Assembly: GCA_045802605.1 (NCBI GenBank)
Contig: JBJMQS010000070.1
Span: 62,001-126,000, forward strand
Length of the DNA stretch: 64,000 bases
Source of the DNA: JBJMQS01 sp045802605
GTDB taxonomy: Bacteria > Planctomycetota > Planctomycetia > Gemmatales > Gemmataceae
Direction: 5' to 3'
The notes beneath the pieces are model-generated. The model did not search any database. It saw only the letters and a list, made by a program, of their open reading frames with translations, and had not been told where the DNA came from. Every line of letters starts with the position of its first letter. Within the stretch, counting starts at the first letter, position 1. Below are positions 43,984 through 52,909 of this stretch, in pieces. The translations under genes were made by a program, and so were the position numbers.

Positions 43984-44912
43984 GTGCCGATTACAATTAG
44001 ACACGTTTTGCTAACCCTCTATCTCCTGACCGTGATGACGAACGTATCTTTCGCCCAATTCATCATCACGGAATATAATTCCGACCGTTTTCGAATCGTG
44101 GACTCGACCAACTTTTCGACAATCCAACTAGTTTCCACGGGGACTTCGACGAGGCCCTACGGTGTTGCCTACCGTCCCAGTGGAGAGCTGTACGTGTCCT
44201 GTTACATGAGTGATGTTGTCAAGCGCTACAGTACGACGGGGACCTTTATCAGTTCGTTTGCAGAGCCGAGCTTGAACGCTCCTGCTGGCTTGGCGATATC
44301 TCCAACGGGTGACGTATTGGTGCCGCTCAATATCAACGGCAAGTTCGATCGCTTCAACAGCAACGGTACTTTCTTGGGAATTGTTGCGCAAGGCAATGGA
44401 ATGAATCGGCCCTACGACGTTACGTTTGGACCCAGCGGCGATTTGTTTGTCGCTGACAGTGCTGTTAATTCAATTATGCGATTTGATGGAACAACGGGTG
44501 CGTTTGTTGGTGGATTTACGCCCGTGAATACTTCGGTAAATTTTATCTCGTTGGCTTTTGGTCCAAACGGGGATCTATTCACTGGCGGTAGCGACAACAA
44601 GATACATCGATTCTCGGGAACTAGTGGTGCTGACTTGGGAGTTTTCGCGCAAGGCGGAGGTTTGAACTTACCGACTGACTTGGCTTTTGCACCGAACGGG
44701 GATCTGTTCGTCGTTTCGTCAGTTTCGGGCCAGCTATTGCACTTCAGTGGGGCTACAGGGGCATTCCTTGAAGTTCGATGTCTGGTCTGAACAATCCCAA
44801 AGGCATTGTCTTTGTGCCAGAACCTAGCTCGATGGTGTTGGGGCTAATCGGCTGCATTGTTACTCATCGACTGAGACGAGCGAAGCCGCGTAAAACAAAG
44901 CGGCGTTGCTAA
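43984..44912 (+). pseudogene. NHL-repeat exported protein with a PEP-CTERM signal, split by a frameshift
   Basis: From GTG 43984 (GGGAG upstream) a 268-codon frame encodes a signal peptide (ends NVSFAQ) and about five NHL/beta-propeller blades with the recurring FGPSGDLFVADS pattern. The frame stops at 44790. In the frame one base back, from about 44778, SGLNNPKGIVFVPEPS and a hydrophobic helix then RLRRAKPRKTKRR follow to TAA at 44912: a complete PEP-CTERM sorting tail. One base lost near 44775 explains both parts (929 bases, 3n+2). A PEP-CTERM protein needs an exosortase, not seen here. The gene is AT-richer than its surroundings. Confidence 0.75.
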
Positions 44913-45042
44913 GTGGTTGGAAACGGTCTGTCGGCAAACCACTCGCTGCAACTGACTAAGGCGAGCACGTCGTGTAACTTGAACGCAACCAGCGTTGCGC
45001 CTACAGTTGAGCGAAGCGTTCCGCGTCTAATGGAAAGTTCCT

Positions 45043-46059
45043 ATGAAGCGCATCATCTTGGTATTTGCCGTCTTCATTGTGGGAGAGTACGCGGCCCCGT
45101 CAGCGGACAAACCTGTGGATGTGCCGTTGAACAAACTCGGCGGCAATTTCGGGCTCATCGGCAAGCTCGGAGTACCCTTGGGAGATGTTGTCAAAGTTCA
45201 AGGCTTTGTCGTTGAAGGACCGTTCAAAGGATATGAAGGCGGGCCAAACCTGCGGGTGCAGCGAATTAATGGGCAATCCACCCAAGAGGACATTCAGATC
45301 CGCTTGATTCCCTATTTAGAGGACTTCGGAACCGAGCATCAGTCCGGAGAGCAGCCAGCAAAGCTTGAGTACGGCAATACCTATTTGTTCGAAGGATATG
45401 AGACAGGCGGGTTTGTCGGCGTGCCGCCAGAGGCCTATAGAAACGCGGGCATCGCAATTGGCACGACGCACCATTACTTCCGCCATCAATTGGCCGTGTA
45501 CAAGAGGACGAAGATCGAACGGATCGTATGGTCGCCGGCTGACTTTGTCGATCGACGCGCACTGATTGAAGGAAAAGCACTCAGCCACGAAAAGAAGGCG
45601 TACATCGAGGGCAACGGTTGGAAAGTGTTGATCGATCAAGTAGCGTCGTGGCCAGCGGAGTATGAAGGCAAGACAGTCGAAGGATACGGCACCATCAAAA
45701 AGACTGGCGACGAGTATCGGCTTGAAAACGGCACAACTCGACTGGTGAAACTTGAGGATCAACGTGGCCGGCACGTTGAACTCCGAGGGAAAGCGCAGGC
45801 CCTCAATGATCAGTGGTGGTTTGAGTATCGCGGCACTCAGTTATATGTCGAGAACATGAAAGATTTGCCGGGCTGGACATCAGGTTTGTGGAATCGTCCG
45901 GTGCTGATCACAGGCACCTTGGAGGAGGACAATCTACCAGACATAAGCCAGATTTCCATCAAGACTGTACCCGACAAGAAAAAATACTTTGTCGTCCGCA
46001 ACGCGCAATGGAAGCCGCTTGAAGTTCTGTTATCTCCGGAGCGCGTCGAGCGGAAGTAA
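45043..46059 (+). CDS. Secreted protein of unknown function
   Basis: A 338-residue protein with a signal peptide (about 1-20) and no recognised domain. It has two similar-looking beta-rich halves; VVKVQGFVVEG and GKTVEGYGTIK suggest OB-like strands. GGAAAG precedes the ATG at 45043. Codon use is lower in GC than the neighbouring lpxA and fits the accessory stretch 43.8-46.2 kb. The 130 bases before it hold no gene but contain a fragment that would encode ANHSLQLT, a short motif I recall as recurring downstream of genes in various genomes. Confidence 0.6.
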   Translation: MKRIILVFAVFIVGEYAAPSADKPVDVPLNKLGGNFGLIGKLGVPLGDVVKVQGFVVEGPFKGYEGGPNLRVQRINGQSTQEDIQIRLIPYLEDFGTEHQSGEQPAKLEYGNTYLFEGYETGGFVGVPPEAYRNAGIAIGTTHHYFRHQLAVYKRTKIERIVWSPADFVDRRALIEGKALSHEKKAYIEGNGWKVLIDQVASWPAEYEGKTVEGYGTIKKTGDEYRLENGTTRLVKLEDQRGRHVELRGKAQALNDQWWFEYRGTQLYVENMKDLPGWTSGLWNRPVLITGTLEEDNLPDISQISIKTVPDKKKYFVVRNAQWKPLEVLLSPERVERK

Positions 46060-46089
46060 GACAGCGCGGATATTACTGGCCTGCGTATC

Positions 46090-46174
46090 GCGGTCCTTCA
46101 GACCGCCATGCAAACGAATTCAAAAACCCAGGCCTGATCGGCCTGGGCTAAGATCTCGCGGTCCGTTGGACCGC
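46090..46174. repeat. Three-hairpin intergenic element
   Basis: GCGGTC-CTTCA-GACCGC (46090-46106), CCCAGGCC-TGATC-GGCCTGGG (46127-46147) and GCGGTCC-GTT-GGACCGC (46158-46174) in a row. The outer two are related. No T-run in the plus direction; five A before the middle one would make it a minus-strand terminator, but no minus gene ends here. Confidence 0.7.
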
Positions 46175-46325
46175 AAAATAGATTTTGCTCGCAGTCGATG
46201 ATTGTAACTTTTTCCAACCGGTCCACGAAGAAATTGGATTGCCCTGGCATCGCGGGCGACTTTCTCTTATTGTCCGGCGTGTGGGAAGGAACCCACGTTT
46301 TTTAGCGACTGCCACGGAGCCAGGC

Positions 46326-47129
46326 GTGTCTGCGACCATTCACTCGACTGCGATTGTTGATCCCGCGGCCCAACTTGGCGCTGACGTCAGCGTCGGGCCG
46401 TTTTCGATCATTACCGGGCCGGTGCGCATCGGCGCGGGCTCGAAGATCGGGCCGCATTGCCATTTGATCGGCCCGATGACATTGGGCGAGAAAAACGACG
46501 TCGGGACCGGCGTGGTGCTGGGCGAGCGTCCGCAGCATCTGTCCGCCGACGGATCCGGCGCCGATCTTGTGATCGGGTCCGGCAACTGTTTCCGCGAGTA
46601 CGTCACAATTCACCGCGGGTCAGCGGTCGGCAAAGTGACAACCGTCGGCAACAACAATTATCTGATGGCCAACTCCCACGTCGGGCACGATAGCCGCGTG
46701 GGCAACAACTGCATCTTCGCCAACAGCGCTCTCTTGGGTGGGCACACCCACATCGGCGACAAGGTGTTTCTGTCCGGCAACGCGGCGGTCCACCAATTTG
46801 TTCGGCTGGGCCGCCTGGCGTTTGTGAGCGGCTGTTCGGTCGCCACCATGGATGTCCCGCCGTTCGTCATCATTCAGAACATCAACCAAGTTTGTGGCGT
46901 CAACGTTGTCGGCATGAAGAGGGCCGGCTTTAAGACCGACGAGATTTCCGCGGTGCGGCAGACCTATCGAATGCTGTACTTGCAGGGGAACCTCATCTCC
47001 GTGGCTTTGGAAAACATCGTTGCGCAACTGGGGCATTTCGAGGCGGTGATCGAGTTCGTGGAATTTGTCCGCACCTCCATCCGTGGCGTGAGCACGTTCT
47101 GTGGCCGGTCCGGAAAACGGGCGGCGTGA
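46326..47129 (+). CDS. lpxA: UDP-N-acetylglucosamine acyltransferase
   Basis: LpxA adds the first 3-hydroxyacyl chain to UDP-GlcNAc, starting lipid A synthesis in the cytoplasm. The 267-residue protein has left-handed beta-helix hexapeptide repeats (IHSTAIVDPAAQLGADV and onward), NSHVGHDSRVG with the catalytic His, and HQFVRLGRLAFVSGCS with the downstream helical tail typical of LpxA. GTG at 46326 was chosen: CGGAG lies 7 bases upstream, and the longer open frame lacks the family pattern. It overlaps the next gene by GTGA. Confidence 0.93.
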   Translation: MSATIHSTAIVDPAAQLGADVSVGPFSIITGPVRIGAGSKIGPHCHLIGPMTLGEKNDVGTGVVLGERPQHLSADGSGADLVIGSGNCFREYVTIHRGSAVGKVTTVGNNNYLMANSHVGHDSRVGNNCIFANSALLGGHTHIGDKVFLSGNAAVHQFVRLGRLAFVSGCSVATMDVPPFVIIQNINQVCGVNVVGMKRAGFKTDEISAVRQTYRMLYLQGNLISVALENIVAQLGHFEAVIEFVEFVRTSIRGVSTFCGRSGKRAA

Positions 47130-48343
47130 GTGACGCCTGCGATTCCACCGGACATCACTTCGCCAAATCTTCGCCGGGCTGGGCGACGCACGTTCGTCGC
47201 CTCGCCATCGTTCTGTGGGTGGGGTTAACGATCGTCTGTGCGGCCCGCGCGGTGATGAGCCCACGGTCGCATTCGGTCTATCCGATTTACAGCTATGCGG
47301 CCGGCGAGTGGCTCGCGGGCCGCGACATCTACGTTCAGGTGCCCGAGTTCGACTTCTATCGATACAGTCCGACGGTCGCGGCTTTTTTCTCGCTGTGGCA
47401 GCCGTTGGGTGACGGCTGGGGCGGGGCGGTCTGGCGTGTGTTGGGCACAATTCTGCTAGCCAGTGGGCTTCTTGCGTGGGCGCGCGACGTTTTACCGAAA
47501 AGCCTCGCGCCGCACTACGTGGCACTCTTGCTCCTCATTGTTTGGCCGCTCTTGTTGCAGAATCTGAATAACGGCCAGGCGAACACGCATGTGTGTGGGC
47601 TACTGCTGTGGGCGACTGCGGATGTGAGCCGTGGCCGACTGTGGCGATCGGCGATTGCTTTTGCGGTGGCCGTGCTGGTGAAGCCGTACGTGCTGGCACT
47701 CGTCGGTTTGGTGGCGATCATCGAGCCCCGGCTCGCATGGCGCTTTGCCCTGGCCCTGGCAGTTGGCCTCGGGCTGCCATTCTTGTTGCAATCGCCTCCT
47801 TGCGTCGCACGGCAATACGCGGGCTGGGTGCACCATTTTGCGGAGAACGATCGCTCCAGCGGCGAAATCCGAAATGCCTATCGTGATTTGCAAATGCTCT
47901 TCCGAGTTTATGCCGTGCCGTTGAGCCATTCGGTTTACCAAATCATCGAGCTCGTCGCAGGGCTGGGAATGGCGGTGGTTATTTTTGTCGGCCGGATGGC
48001 GGGGCGAACTCGCCGCGAACTTCTGCACATCGCCTTCGCACTGGCCGCCTGTTGGATGACGGTGCTGGGGCCGGCGACGGAGTCGTGCACGTATCTGCTC
48101 TTGGGTCCGACGGCCGCAGCGGCCGTCGTTTGTCATCCTGGCTTGGCCGGGCGCTGGGCACGATTGGCGTGTGGATTGCTCATCGGGGTCGTGGCGGCTT
48201 CGATGTTCCCGCAAGACTGGAGCGTGCAGGTGATGGGGCCGCAACCTGTCGCCGGCCTAATTATTCTCGCTGTCACTGTCAGGGAATGCGCCAACTGGCG
48301 GGCTGGAGCGGCACGCACAACGATGGACCGCGCTGCGGCATGA
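47126..48343 (+). CDS. GT87-like membrane mannosyltransferase (DUF2029)
   Basis: A 405-residue polytopic protein with 9-11 helices. The first loop has SYAAGEWLAGRDIYVQVPEF and YRYSPTVAAFF, a pattern of the DUF2029/GT87 polyprenyl-phosphate-mannose-dependent enzymes (Asp in the first loop). Its GTG start overlaps the lpxA stop (GTGA). By location it may add sugars to periplasmic glycans. No GT activity is proven for this subgroup. Confidence 0.78.
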   Translation: MSDACDSTGHHFAKSSPGWATHVRRLAIVLWVGLTIVCAARAVMSPRSHSVYPIYSYAAGEWLAGRDIYVQVPEFDFYRYSPTVAAFFSLWQPLGDGWGGAVWRVLGTILLASGLLAWARDVLPKSLAPHYVALLLLIVWPLLLQNLNNGQANTHVCGLLLWATADVSRGRLWRSAIAFAVAVLVKPYVLALVGLVAIIEPRLAWRFALALAVGLGLPFLLQSPPCVARQYAGWVHHFAENDRSSGEIRNAYRDLQMLFRVYAVPLSHSVYQIIELVAGLGMAVVIFVGRMAGRTRRELLHIAFALAACWMTVLGPATESCTYLLLGPTAAAAVVCHPGLAGRWARLACGLLIGVVAASMFPQDWSVQVMGPQPVAGLIILAVTVRECANWRAGAARTTMDRAAA

Positions 48344-48394
48344 GATTTCCTTCGCATCATGCCATGCGAATTGTTAAGATACGTGTTCGCAATC

Positions 48395-48814
48395 ATGAAT
48401 GATCATTTGTTTGTTTATGGGACCCTGCTCTCCGGCATCGCGCCGACGGCGCTCGCGCAGCTCATGAGCCGGCTGACTTATTTGGGGCCAGCCAGCGTGC
48501 CGGGCCGGCTCTACGACTTGGGGCTCTATCCCGCCGCGGTGCCGGATGCCGAATCGGCGGAAACGGTCCGTGGCGAGCTCTATGCCATCTCGCCGGATGT
48601 GGCGGCACTCGCGATGCTCGACAACTACGAAGGTCATTTCCCGGATCTGCCGGCCCGCAGTCTCTTTCGTCGAATCCGCGTGAGTGCGACAAGGTCCGAT
48701 GGCATCGCTATTGCAGCGTGGATGTATGCCTGGAATCGGCCCGCTAACGGGGCGAAGCAAATCGCCGGCGGCGACTACCGAGCGGCTCGCGCGAGCCAAC
48801 GGACAACGGGTTGA
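48395..48814 (+). CDS. Gamma-glutamylcyclotransferase-like protein (AIG2/GGCT family)
   Basis: A 139-residue protein with the family start HLFVYGTLLSG, GRLYDLGLYPAAV and LAMLDNYEGH, where Glu would be the general base. The family cleaves gamma-glutamyl compounds to 5-oxoproline, or transfers amines in related members. The ATG at 48395 directly precedes the motif; upstream frame is not typical. Confidence 0.88.
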   Translation: MNDHLFVYGTLLSGIAPTALAQLMSRLTYLGPASVPGRLYDLGLYPAAVPDAESAETVRGELYAISPDVAALAMLDNYEGHFPDLPARSLFRRIRVSATRSDGIAIAAWMYAWNRPANGAKQIAGGDYRAARASQRTTG

Positions 48815-48844
48815 TTACGGTTCTAAGATTGGTGTGGAGGCACC

Positions 48845-49042
48845 ATGAGCGTTCAACAAATCCAAGCAGCAATTCTGGAACTCTCGGCTGACGATTTTCG
48901 CCAGCTCGCCGATTGGCTCATGGAGCTCGATCAGAAGCGCTTCGATGAGCAATTCGAGCGCGATATGTTGGCGGCCAAATTCGATGGGTCAGTCGAAGAG
49001 GAAGCTGGCGAATTGCAATCGGATCATTCGCTAGAAAACTAA
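48845..49042 (+). CDS. Small orphan antitoxin-like protein
   Basis: A 65-residue protein: QQIQAAILELSADDFRQLAD then an acidic tail. The helix-plus-acidic-tail layout is like a short antitoxin (addiction module protein type). GGAGG precedes the ATG at 48845. The usual downstream toxin is absent: the next gene runs on the opposite strand. Confidence 0.65.
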   Translation: MSVQQIQAAILELSADDFRQLADWLMELDQKRFDEQFERDMLAAKFDGSVEEEAGELQSDHSLEN

Positions 49043-49065
49043 GTTTGATCGCCGAAAAGGGCCAG

Positions 49066-50346
49066 CTACTCGCCGTCTTTCGCCAGATGCCGCTCGCGCC
49101 AGGCCTTCATCACTTGGCGAACATCCGAAATGTGATCTTCGATCGGCTTTTCGGTCCAGCGGCGGTAGCTGCTGTGCGTGTCGCCCAGCGATTGAATCGT
49201 CGGAGCATCTTTGCGGAGAAACGGACCCGCGACTCCCACCATCCAGCCGGAACGGGCGGCCCAGTGCCGGCCAACCACGCGGAATCGGAACAGATAGTAA
49301 TCGAGCCAGCCGGTTTCTTCACCCGTGTCGAACGGAATGACTTTGACCAGGTGGATCTCATCCGGGGCCCGGCCCAACTCGCGGGCATGGACTAACCAAT
49401 CGACCAAGTCAGACTCGGCCAGTGCGGCTTGGGTGCGTAACGCTGTTGGGTAAAGCTGGAAGCGTTCGAGCTTCTGCAGGCCGTCGTAGAGCCACTTGCG
49501 CGACTCGGCACATGAGGCGATCTGCGTGATGATCGCGGGATCGATCTCTTCGTTGTGCCGCAACAGGGCCAGTGCCGCGTACATCCGCAGGCGCGGATCA
49601 GTGTAAACGTCCAACGCTTCGCGAAGCTGCGAGACGGCAGCCGGCAGCGGGATGTAGCCGAGCAAATCGAGCAGCACGCCGGCGGGCCAACGGCGGCGGT
49701 GATATTTGGGACCCCAGCGCCAGCCGACGCCCTCGGCCCGTTGCCGGGGAGCCAGCCAATCGCGGCGCTTCTGGGACATGGCGATAATCGTGTCGGCATG
49801 CGGCACGAGCATTTCGTGATCAATCAAATGGGCGGCCGCGAACGACAAAGCGTATTGGCAAATCGCCATTCGCAACTTGGGCACGTCAAGGAAACTGAGA
49901 AGGGCCGGGAACAAGACCTCGGCAAATTGCGGAGCGGAGTCATACATGCCCAGAGGCAGTGCCTTCACTCGGCCTGCACGGGCATGCTGTTCCAGAATGG
50001 TCACGACTGTTTGGGCGGCGCGGACGTCTTGAACTCGGGTGAGCCGGCGAAGCACCTCGCCACGCGCCCGCTCGCTCCACATCCCATATCGCTGAATTAT
50101 TTGCGGAAGATACTCAGGGAAGGGCACGGCCAGGGCGGCACGGATCAAATCCACGGCGGTCTCGGACCGGCCATTGCTTCGATCGGGATAAGGCAGCGTG
50201 GATGCTTTGAGGGCTCGAATGCCCTGTTCGGGCGTCAGACCAGTCCGGCCCAATTGTGCCAAATGCCGCGCAGCCCGCTCCCGTTCAGCCTCGTGGGGGC
50301 TGTTCAGTTGCTCCAAAACGTCGTCGAACCGCACGGTTCCTGGCAC
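49066..50346 (-). CDS. HEAT-like repeat protein of unknown function
   Basis: A 426-residue protein built of helical pairs such as SPHEAERERAARHLAQLG and RMYAALALLRHNEEI, consistent with HEAT/armadillo-type repeats, which bind other proteins. The C-terminal 110 residues are different and contain several Trp. The GTG at 50346 was chosen because GGAGGG lies 6 bases before it; a longer frame to 50397 starts without such a site. No signal peptide. Family not recognised. Confidence 0.72.
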   Translation of the reverse strand: MPGTVRFDDVLEQLNSPHEAERERAARHLAQLGRTGLTPEQGIRALKASTLPYPDRSNGRSETAVDLIRAALAVPFPEYLPQIIQRYGMWSERARGEVLRRLTRVQDVRAAQTVVTILEQHARAGRVKALPLGMYDSAPQFAEVLFPALLSFLDVPKLRMAICQYALSFAAAHLIDHEMLVPHADTIIAMSQKRRDWLAPRQRAEGVGWRWGPKYHRRRWPAGVLLDLLGYIPLPAAVSQLREALDVYTDPRLRMYAALALLRHNEEIDPAIITQIASCAESRKWLYDGLQKLERFQLYPTALRTQAALAESDLVDWLVHARELGRAPDEIHLVKVIPFDTGEETGWLDYYLFRFRVVGRHWAARSGWMVGVAGPFLRKDAPTIQSLGDTHSSYRRWTEKPIEDHISDVRQVMKAWRERHLAKDGE

Positions 50347-50487
50347 TATAAACCCTCCCGGCATCCCTACCACGGCCCACCAGTCTAACCGATCCAATCG
50401 TCAATTTCCAGAAATCATTCCTTCCTCATTTTGCTATCATCCGCGAAGGGAGAAGGTATTAAAGCCTGGCTTGAAAGGTGGCGGCAT

Positions 50488-50898
50488 TTGAGCGAACCCT
50501 GGTACGAAAACGGCCTGCGTTTTACCTGCACCCGCTGCGGAAACTGCTGTACCGGGGCACCCGGATACGTTTGGGTTGAGCCCGGTGAAATTGCGGCATT
50601 AGCTGAAACCGTGGGCATGCCGGAAAAGGAATTTACGGCCGTTTACACTCGCAAAGAGGGCAAACGGCGGAGCCTCCGCGAGAAGGCCAATGGCGACTGC
50701 GTGTTCTTCGAGCATGGCCGGGGCTGCACGGTCTACGAAGCCCGGCCCACACAGTGCCGAACGTGGCCATTCTGGGAAAGCACCACCGACACGCCCGAAG
50801 ATTGGAAGCAGACGCAGGAAGGGTGCCCGGGCGCCGGCAAAGGCCAGTTGTACACGGCGGAGGAGATCACGCGGCGAGTGCGGGCGCTGCGGGTGTAG
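50488..50898 (+). CDS. YkgJ family cysteine-cluster protein (first)
   Basis: A 136-residue protein with the N-terminal FTCTRCGNCCTGAPGYV cluster (CxxCxxCC) and further Cys in CVFFEHGRGC and TQCRTWPFW, the pattern of the YkgJ (UPF0153) family, thought to bind a metal or Fe-S cluster. TTG at 50488 was chosen with AGGTGG upstream; TTG at 50431 in the same frame lacks a site. A second YkgJ protein follows beyond a composite repeat. Confidence 0.8.
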   Translation: MSEPWYENGLRFTCTRCGNCCTGAPGYVWVEPGEIAALAETVGMPEKEFTAVYTRKEGKRRSLREKANGDCVFFEHGRGCTVYEARPTQCRTWPFWESTTDTPEDWKQTQEGCPGAGKGQLYTAEEITRRVRALRV

Positions 50899-50914
50899 TT
50901 GGCTTTCCTTCTTC

Positions 50915-51066
50915 GTTAGCCGGACGCGCAAGCTACGGAACGCAGAGACATTGCCCCATTTCGGGGTTTCTGCTTTCCGTCGCATGCGTCGGCCAACAAG
51001 AAATCGGAATCACGCGAGTGGGGCCAAGACTTTGCCACCCGTAGCTTGCGCGTCCGGCTAACAAAA
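50915..51066. repeat. GTTAGCCGG palindromic element, copy 2 (composite)
   Basis: A left arm GTTAGCCGGACGCGCAAGCT and onward (50915-50940), a loop with the same CCCC/GGGG hairpin as copy 1, a partly decayed right arm (50974-50998), and a further good right arm ending GCGTCCGGCTAACAAAA (51040-51066). It looks like two insertions or a duplication, between two YkgJ-type genes. Confidence 0.85.
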
Positions 51067-51111
51067 TCCGGTTAACAAAACACGATTCAAACAGAATACA
51101 ATTCTTGAAAC

Positions 51112-51567
51112 ATGACCCCCGTACTGCGAAATCGCGTTGTTGAGATCTATCGCCGGGCTGACGCGGCCGTGGCGGGGCACAACCCCATTTGCCAGAAGAG
51201 CGGCAAGTGCTGCCGGTTCACCGAGTATGGCCACACGTTGTTTCTGTCGGACATGGAAGCGGAGATACTACTCGACCAGGCCGTGATCCGTTCCGCTTCG
51301 AGAGATAACTGCCCCTTTCAAATCGATGGGCTTTGCACCGCGCGAGACCAACGGCCGCTGGGCTGCCGGATTTATTTCTGCGACGTGACCTATGCGGAAG
51401 CGATGCCGGTGCTGGCGGAGCGGTTCAACAGTGAACTCAAAAAGCTCGCGGACGAGTTTGGTCATCCGTGGCGTTATGCACCGCTCCATGAGTTCTTACG
51501 TGAGCGGGTCGTGGACGATTCGTCTGTGTCAGAGGCGGGCCGCGTGGCATTGAACGTCGTGCGATAG
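51112..51567 (+). CDS. YkgJ family cysteine-cluster protein (second)
   Basis: A 151-residue protein with CQKSGKCCRF (about 27-36), CPFQIDGLC and LGCRIYFCDV; eight Cys suit a metal cluster as in the YkgJ group. It is not a close copy of the protein at 50488. The ATG at 51112 has no good ribosome site. Its stop is 6 bases before a palindromic repeat. A shared function with the first YkgJ is inferred from adjacency only. Confidence 0.8.
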   Translation: MTPVLRNRVVEIYRRADAAVAGHNPICQKSGKCCRFTEYGHTLFLSDMEAEILLDQAVIRSASRDNCPFQIDGLCTARDQRPLGCRIYFCDVTYAEAMPVLAERFNSELKKLADEFGHPWRYAPLHEFLRERVVDDSSVSEAGRVALNVVR

Positions 51568-51573
51568 GAAGCG

Positions 51574-51649
51574 AACCACAGAGACACAGAGGCACAGAGA
51601 ACAAAATGAAGAGGATTGCTTTTCTCTGTGCCTCTGTGTCCCTGTGGTT
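51574..51649. repeat. CGCAGAG palindrome, copy 5 (overlaps a gene start)
   Basis: 28-base arms (51574-51601, AACCACAGAGACACAGAGGC and onward; 51622-51649) with one mismatch and a 20-base loop. The ATG of the PQQ-like gene (51606) lies in the loop and its signal-peptide codons in the right arm. Confidence 0.9.
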
Positions 51650-52871
51650 AGTTACTCCTCTTCAGGCGGCTGATTGGCCGCAGTGGCTCGGGCCGAATCG
51701 AGACGGCTCGACCACTGAAGTCGTCAAACCCTGGACCACGTCGCCCAAAATTCTTTGGCGTGTCGATGTGGCTGAAGGGCACTCGTCGCCCGTCATCGCC
51801 AATGGCAAAGTCATCCTGCACACGGCGGCCAACGAATCGCTCGGCGACGACGCTGAGCGCCGGGCCAAATTGGAATACGTCACGGCCTATGACGCCAAGA
51901 AGGGCGAAGTCGCTTGGGTGGCTCGAATGGAAAAAAAGCCATTCCAGAGCATGTTCGGCAATGGCCCGCGTGCAACGCCGACGATAGCGGACAACAAAGT
52001 CTATTGCTTCGGCGTCACCGGCAATTTCGCGATGTTCGACCTTGCCACGGGCAAGCTCCTGGCCGATCCGATTGATCTCGTCGAGGAATACAAAGCGGCC
52101 GTGCCCAAGTTCGGCGTGTCGGCTGCGCCGCTCGTTGAAGCAGGCAAGGTGTATTTGCAAGTCGGAGGCTCGGAGGGCGGGGTGGTCGCGCTCGACGCCA
52201 AGACTGGCAAGTTCTCGCACAAATATCTGAAAGAGCCGGCGAGCTATTCCGCGCTCAACGCCGTGGGCGTCGGCGCGGATCGCCAAATCGTGGTCCTCAA
52301 TTCCGAAGCGGTGTTTGGTTTGCCGCCAGCTGGAGGAGAACCAATCTGGCGGTATCGCTTCAAAGATCTGCTGAGCGAAAGCTCCACGACGCCGACCAAA
52401 GCCGGCGACAAATTAATTATCAGCTCCGTGACGCTTGGCATGGTCTCTCTCAAACTTGCCGAGAACGATCGGCCCACGCCCAACGAAGCGTGGCGCAACC
52501 CCAAGCTTAGTTGTTATTTCTCCACGCCGGTGAGCGTTGGCAAACATCTCTTCGTGGTCACTGGCCGGCTCATCCCACCGGCCCAAGCCGACCTGCATTG
52601 CGTCAATCTGGACCATGGCAAGATTCTCTGGACTCGCCCCAAAATCGGCCAATACGGCGCGACTTTGATCCGCACCGGTGACGATAAACTCTTGATGCTC
52701 GAAGAAGGCGGCGACCTCGTGCTGATTCAGCCGGACGCCGGCGAATATAAGGAGCTATCCCGGGCCAAAGTGTGCGGCAACACCTGGGCCCATCCGGCGG
52801 TGGCGGATGGGTGTTTGTATGTGCGGGATCGGAATGAGTTGATTTGCGTGCAGCTAAGTCCAAACAGTTAG
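51606..52871 (+). CDS. Secreted PQQ-like beta-propeller protein
   Basis: A 421-residue exported propeller. Signal peptide about 1-21 (ends LQA), then ADWPQWLGPNRDGSTTEVV, a start typical of planctomycete PQQ-like proteins. Blades repeat VxAYDAKKGEVAWV and VVALDAKTGKFSHK. Similar to BamB-type scaffolds and PQQ-dependent dehydrogenases, but no enzyme residues are evident. The hydrophobic core of the signal peptide (FLCASVSLWL) is encoded by the right arm of a palindromic repeat. Confidence 0.85.
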   Translation: MKRIAFLCASVSLWLVTPLQAADWPQWLGPNRDGSTTEVVKPWTTSPKILWRVDVAEGHSSPVIANGKVILHTAANESLGDDAERRAKLEYVTAYDAKKGEVAWVARMEKKPFQSMFGNGPRATPTIADNKVYCFGVTGNFAMFDLATGKLLADPIDLVEEYKAAVPKFGVSAAPLVEAGKVYLQVGGSEGGVVALDAKTGKFSHKYLKEPASYSALNAVGVGADRQIVVLNSEAVFGLPPAGGEPIWRYRFKDLLSESSTTPTKAGDKLIISSVTLGMVSLKLAENDRPTPNEAWRNPKLSCYFSTPVSVGKHLFVVTGRLIPPAQADLHCVNLDHGKILWTRPKIGQYGATLIRTGDDKLLMLEEGGDLVLIQPDAGEYKELSRAKVCGNTWAHPAVADGCLYVRDRNELICVQLSPNS

Positions 52872-52909
52872 ATACTTACGAGGCCCTATCGGATGTCGGC
52901 GGATGGTTT

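Noticed and set aside
44913..45042. Short gene or integron attC site around the ANHSLQLT fragment
   Set aside because: No complete attC pairing or integrase could be shown; only the short motif recurs.
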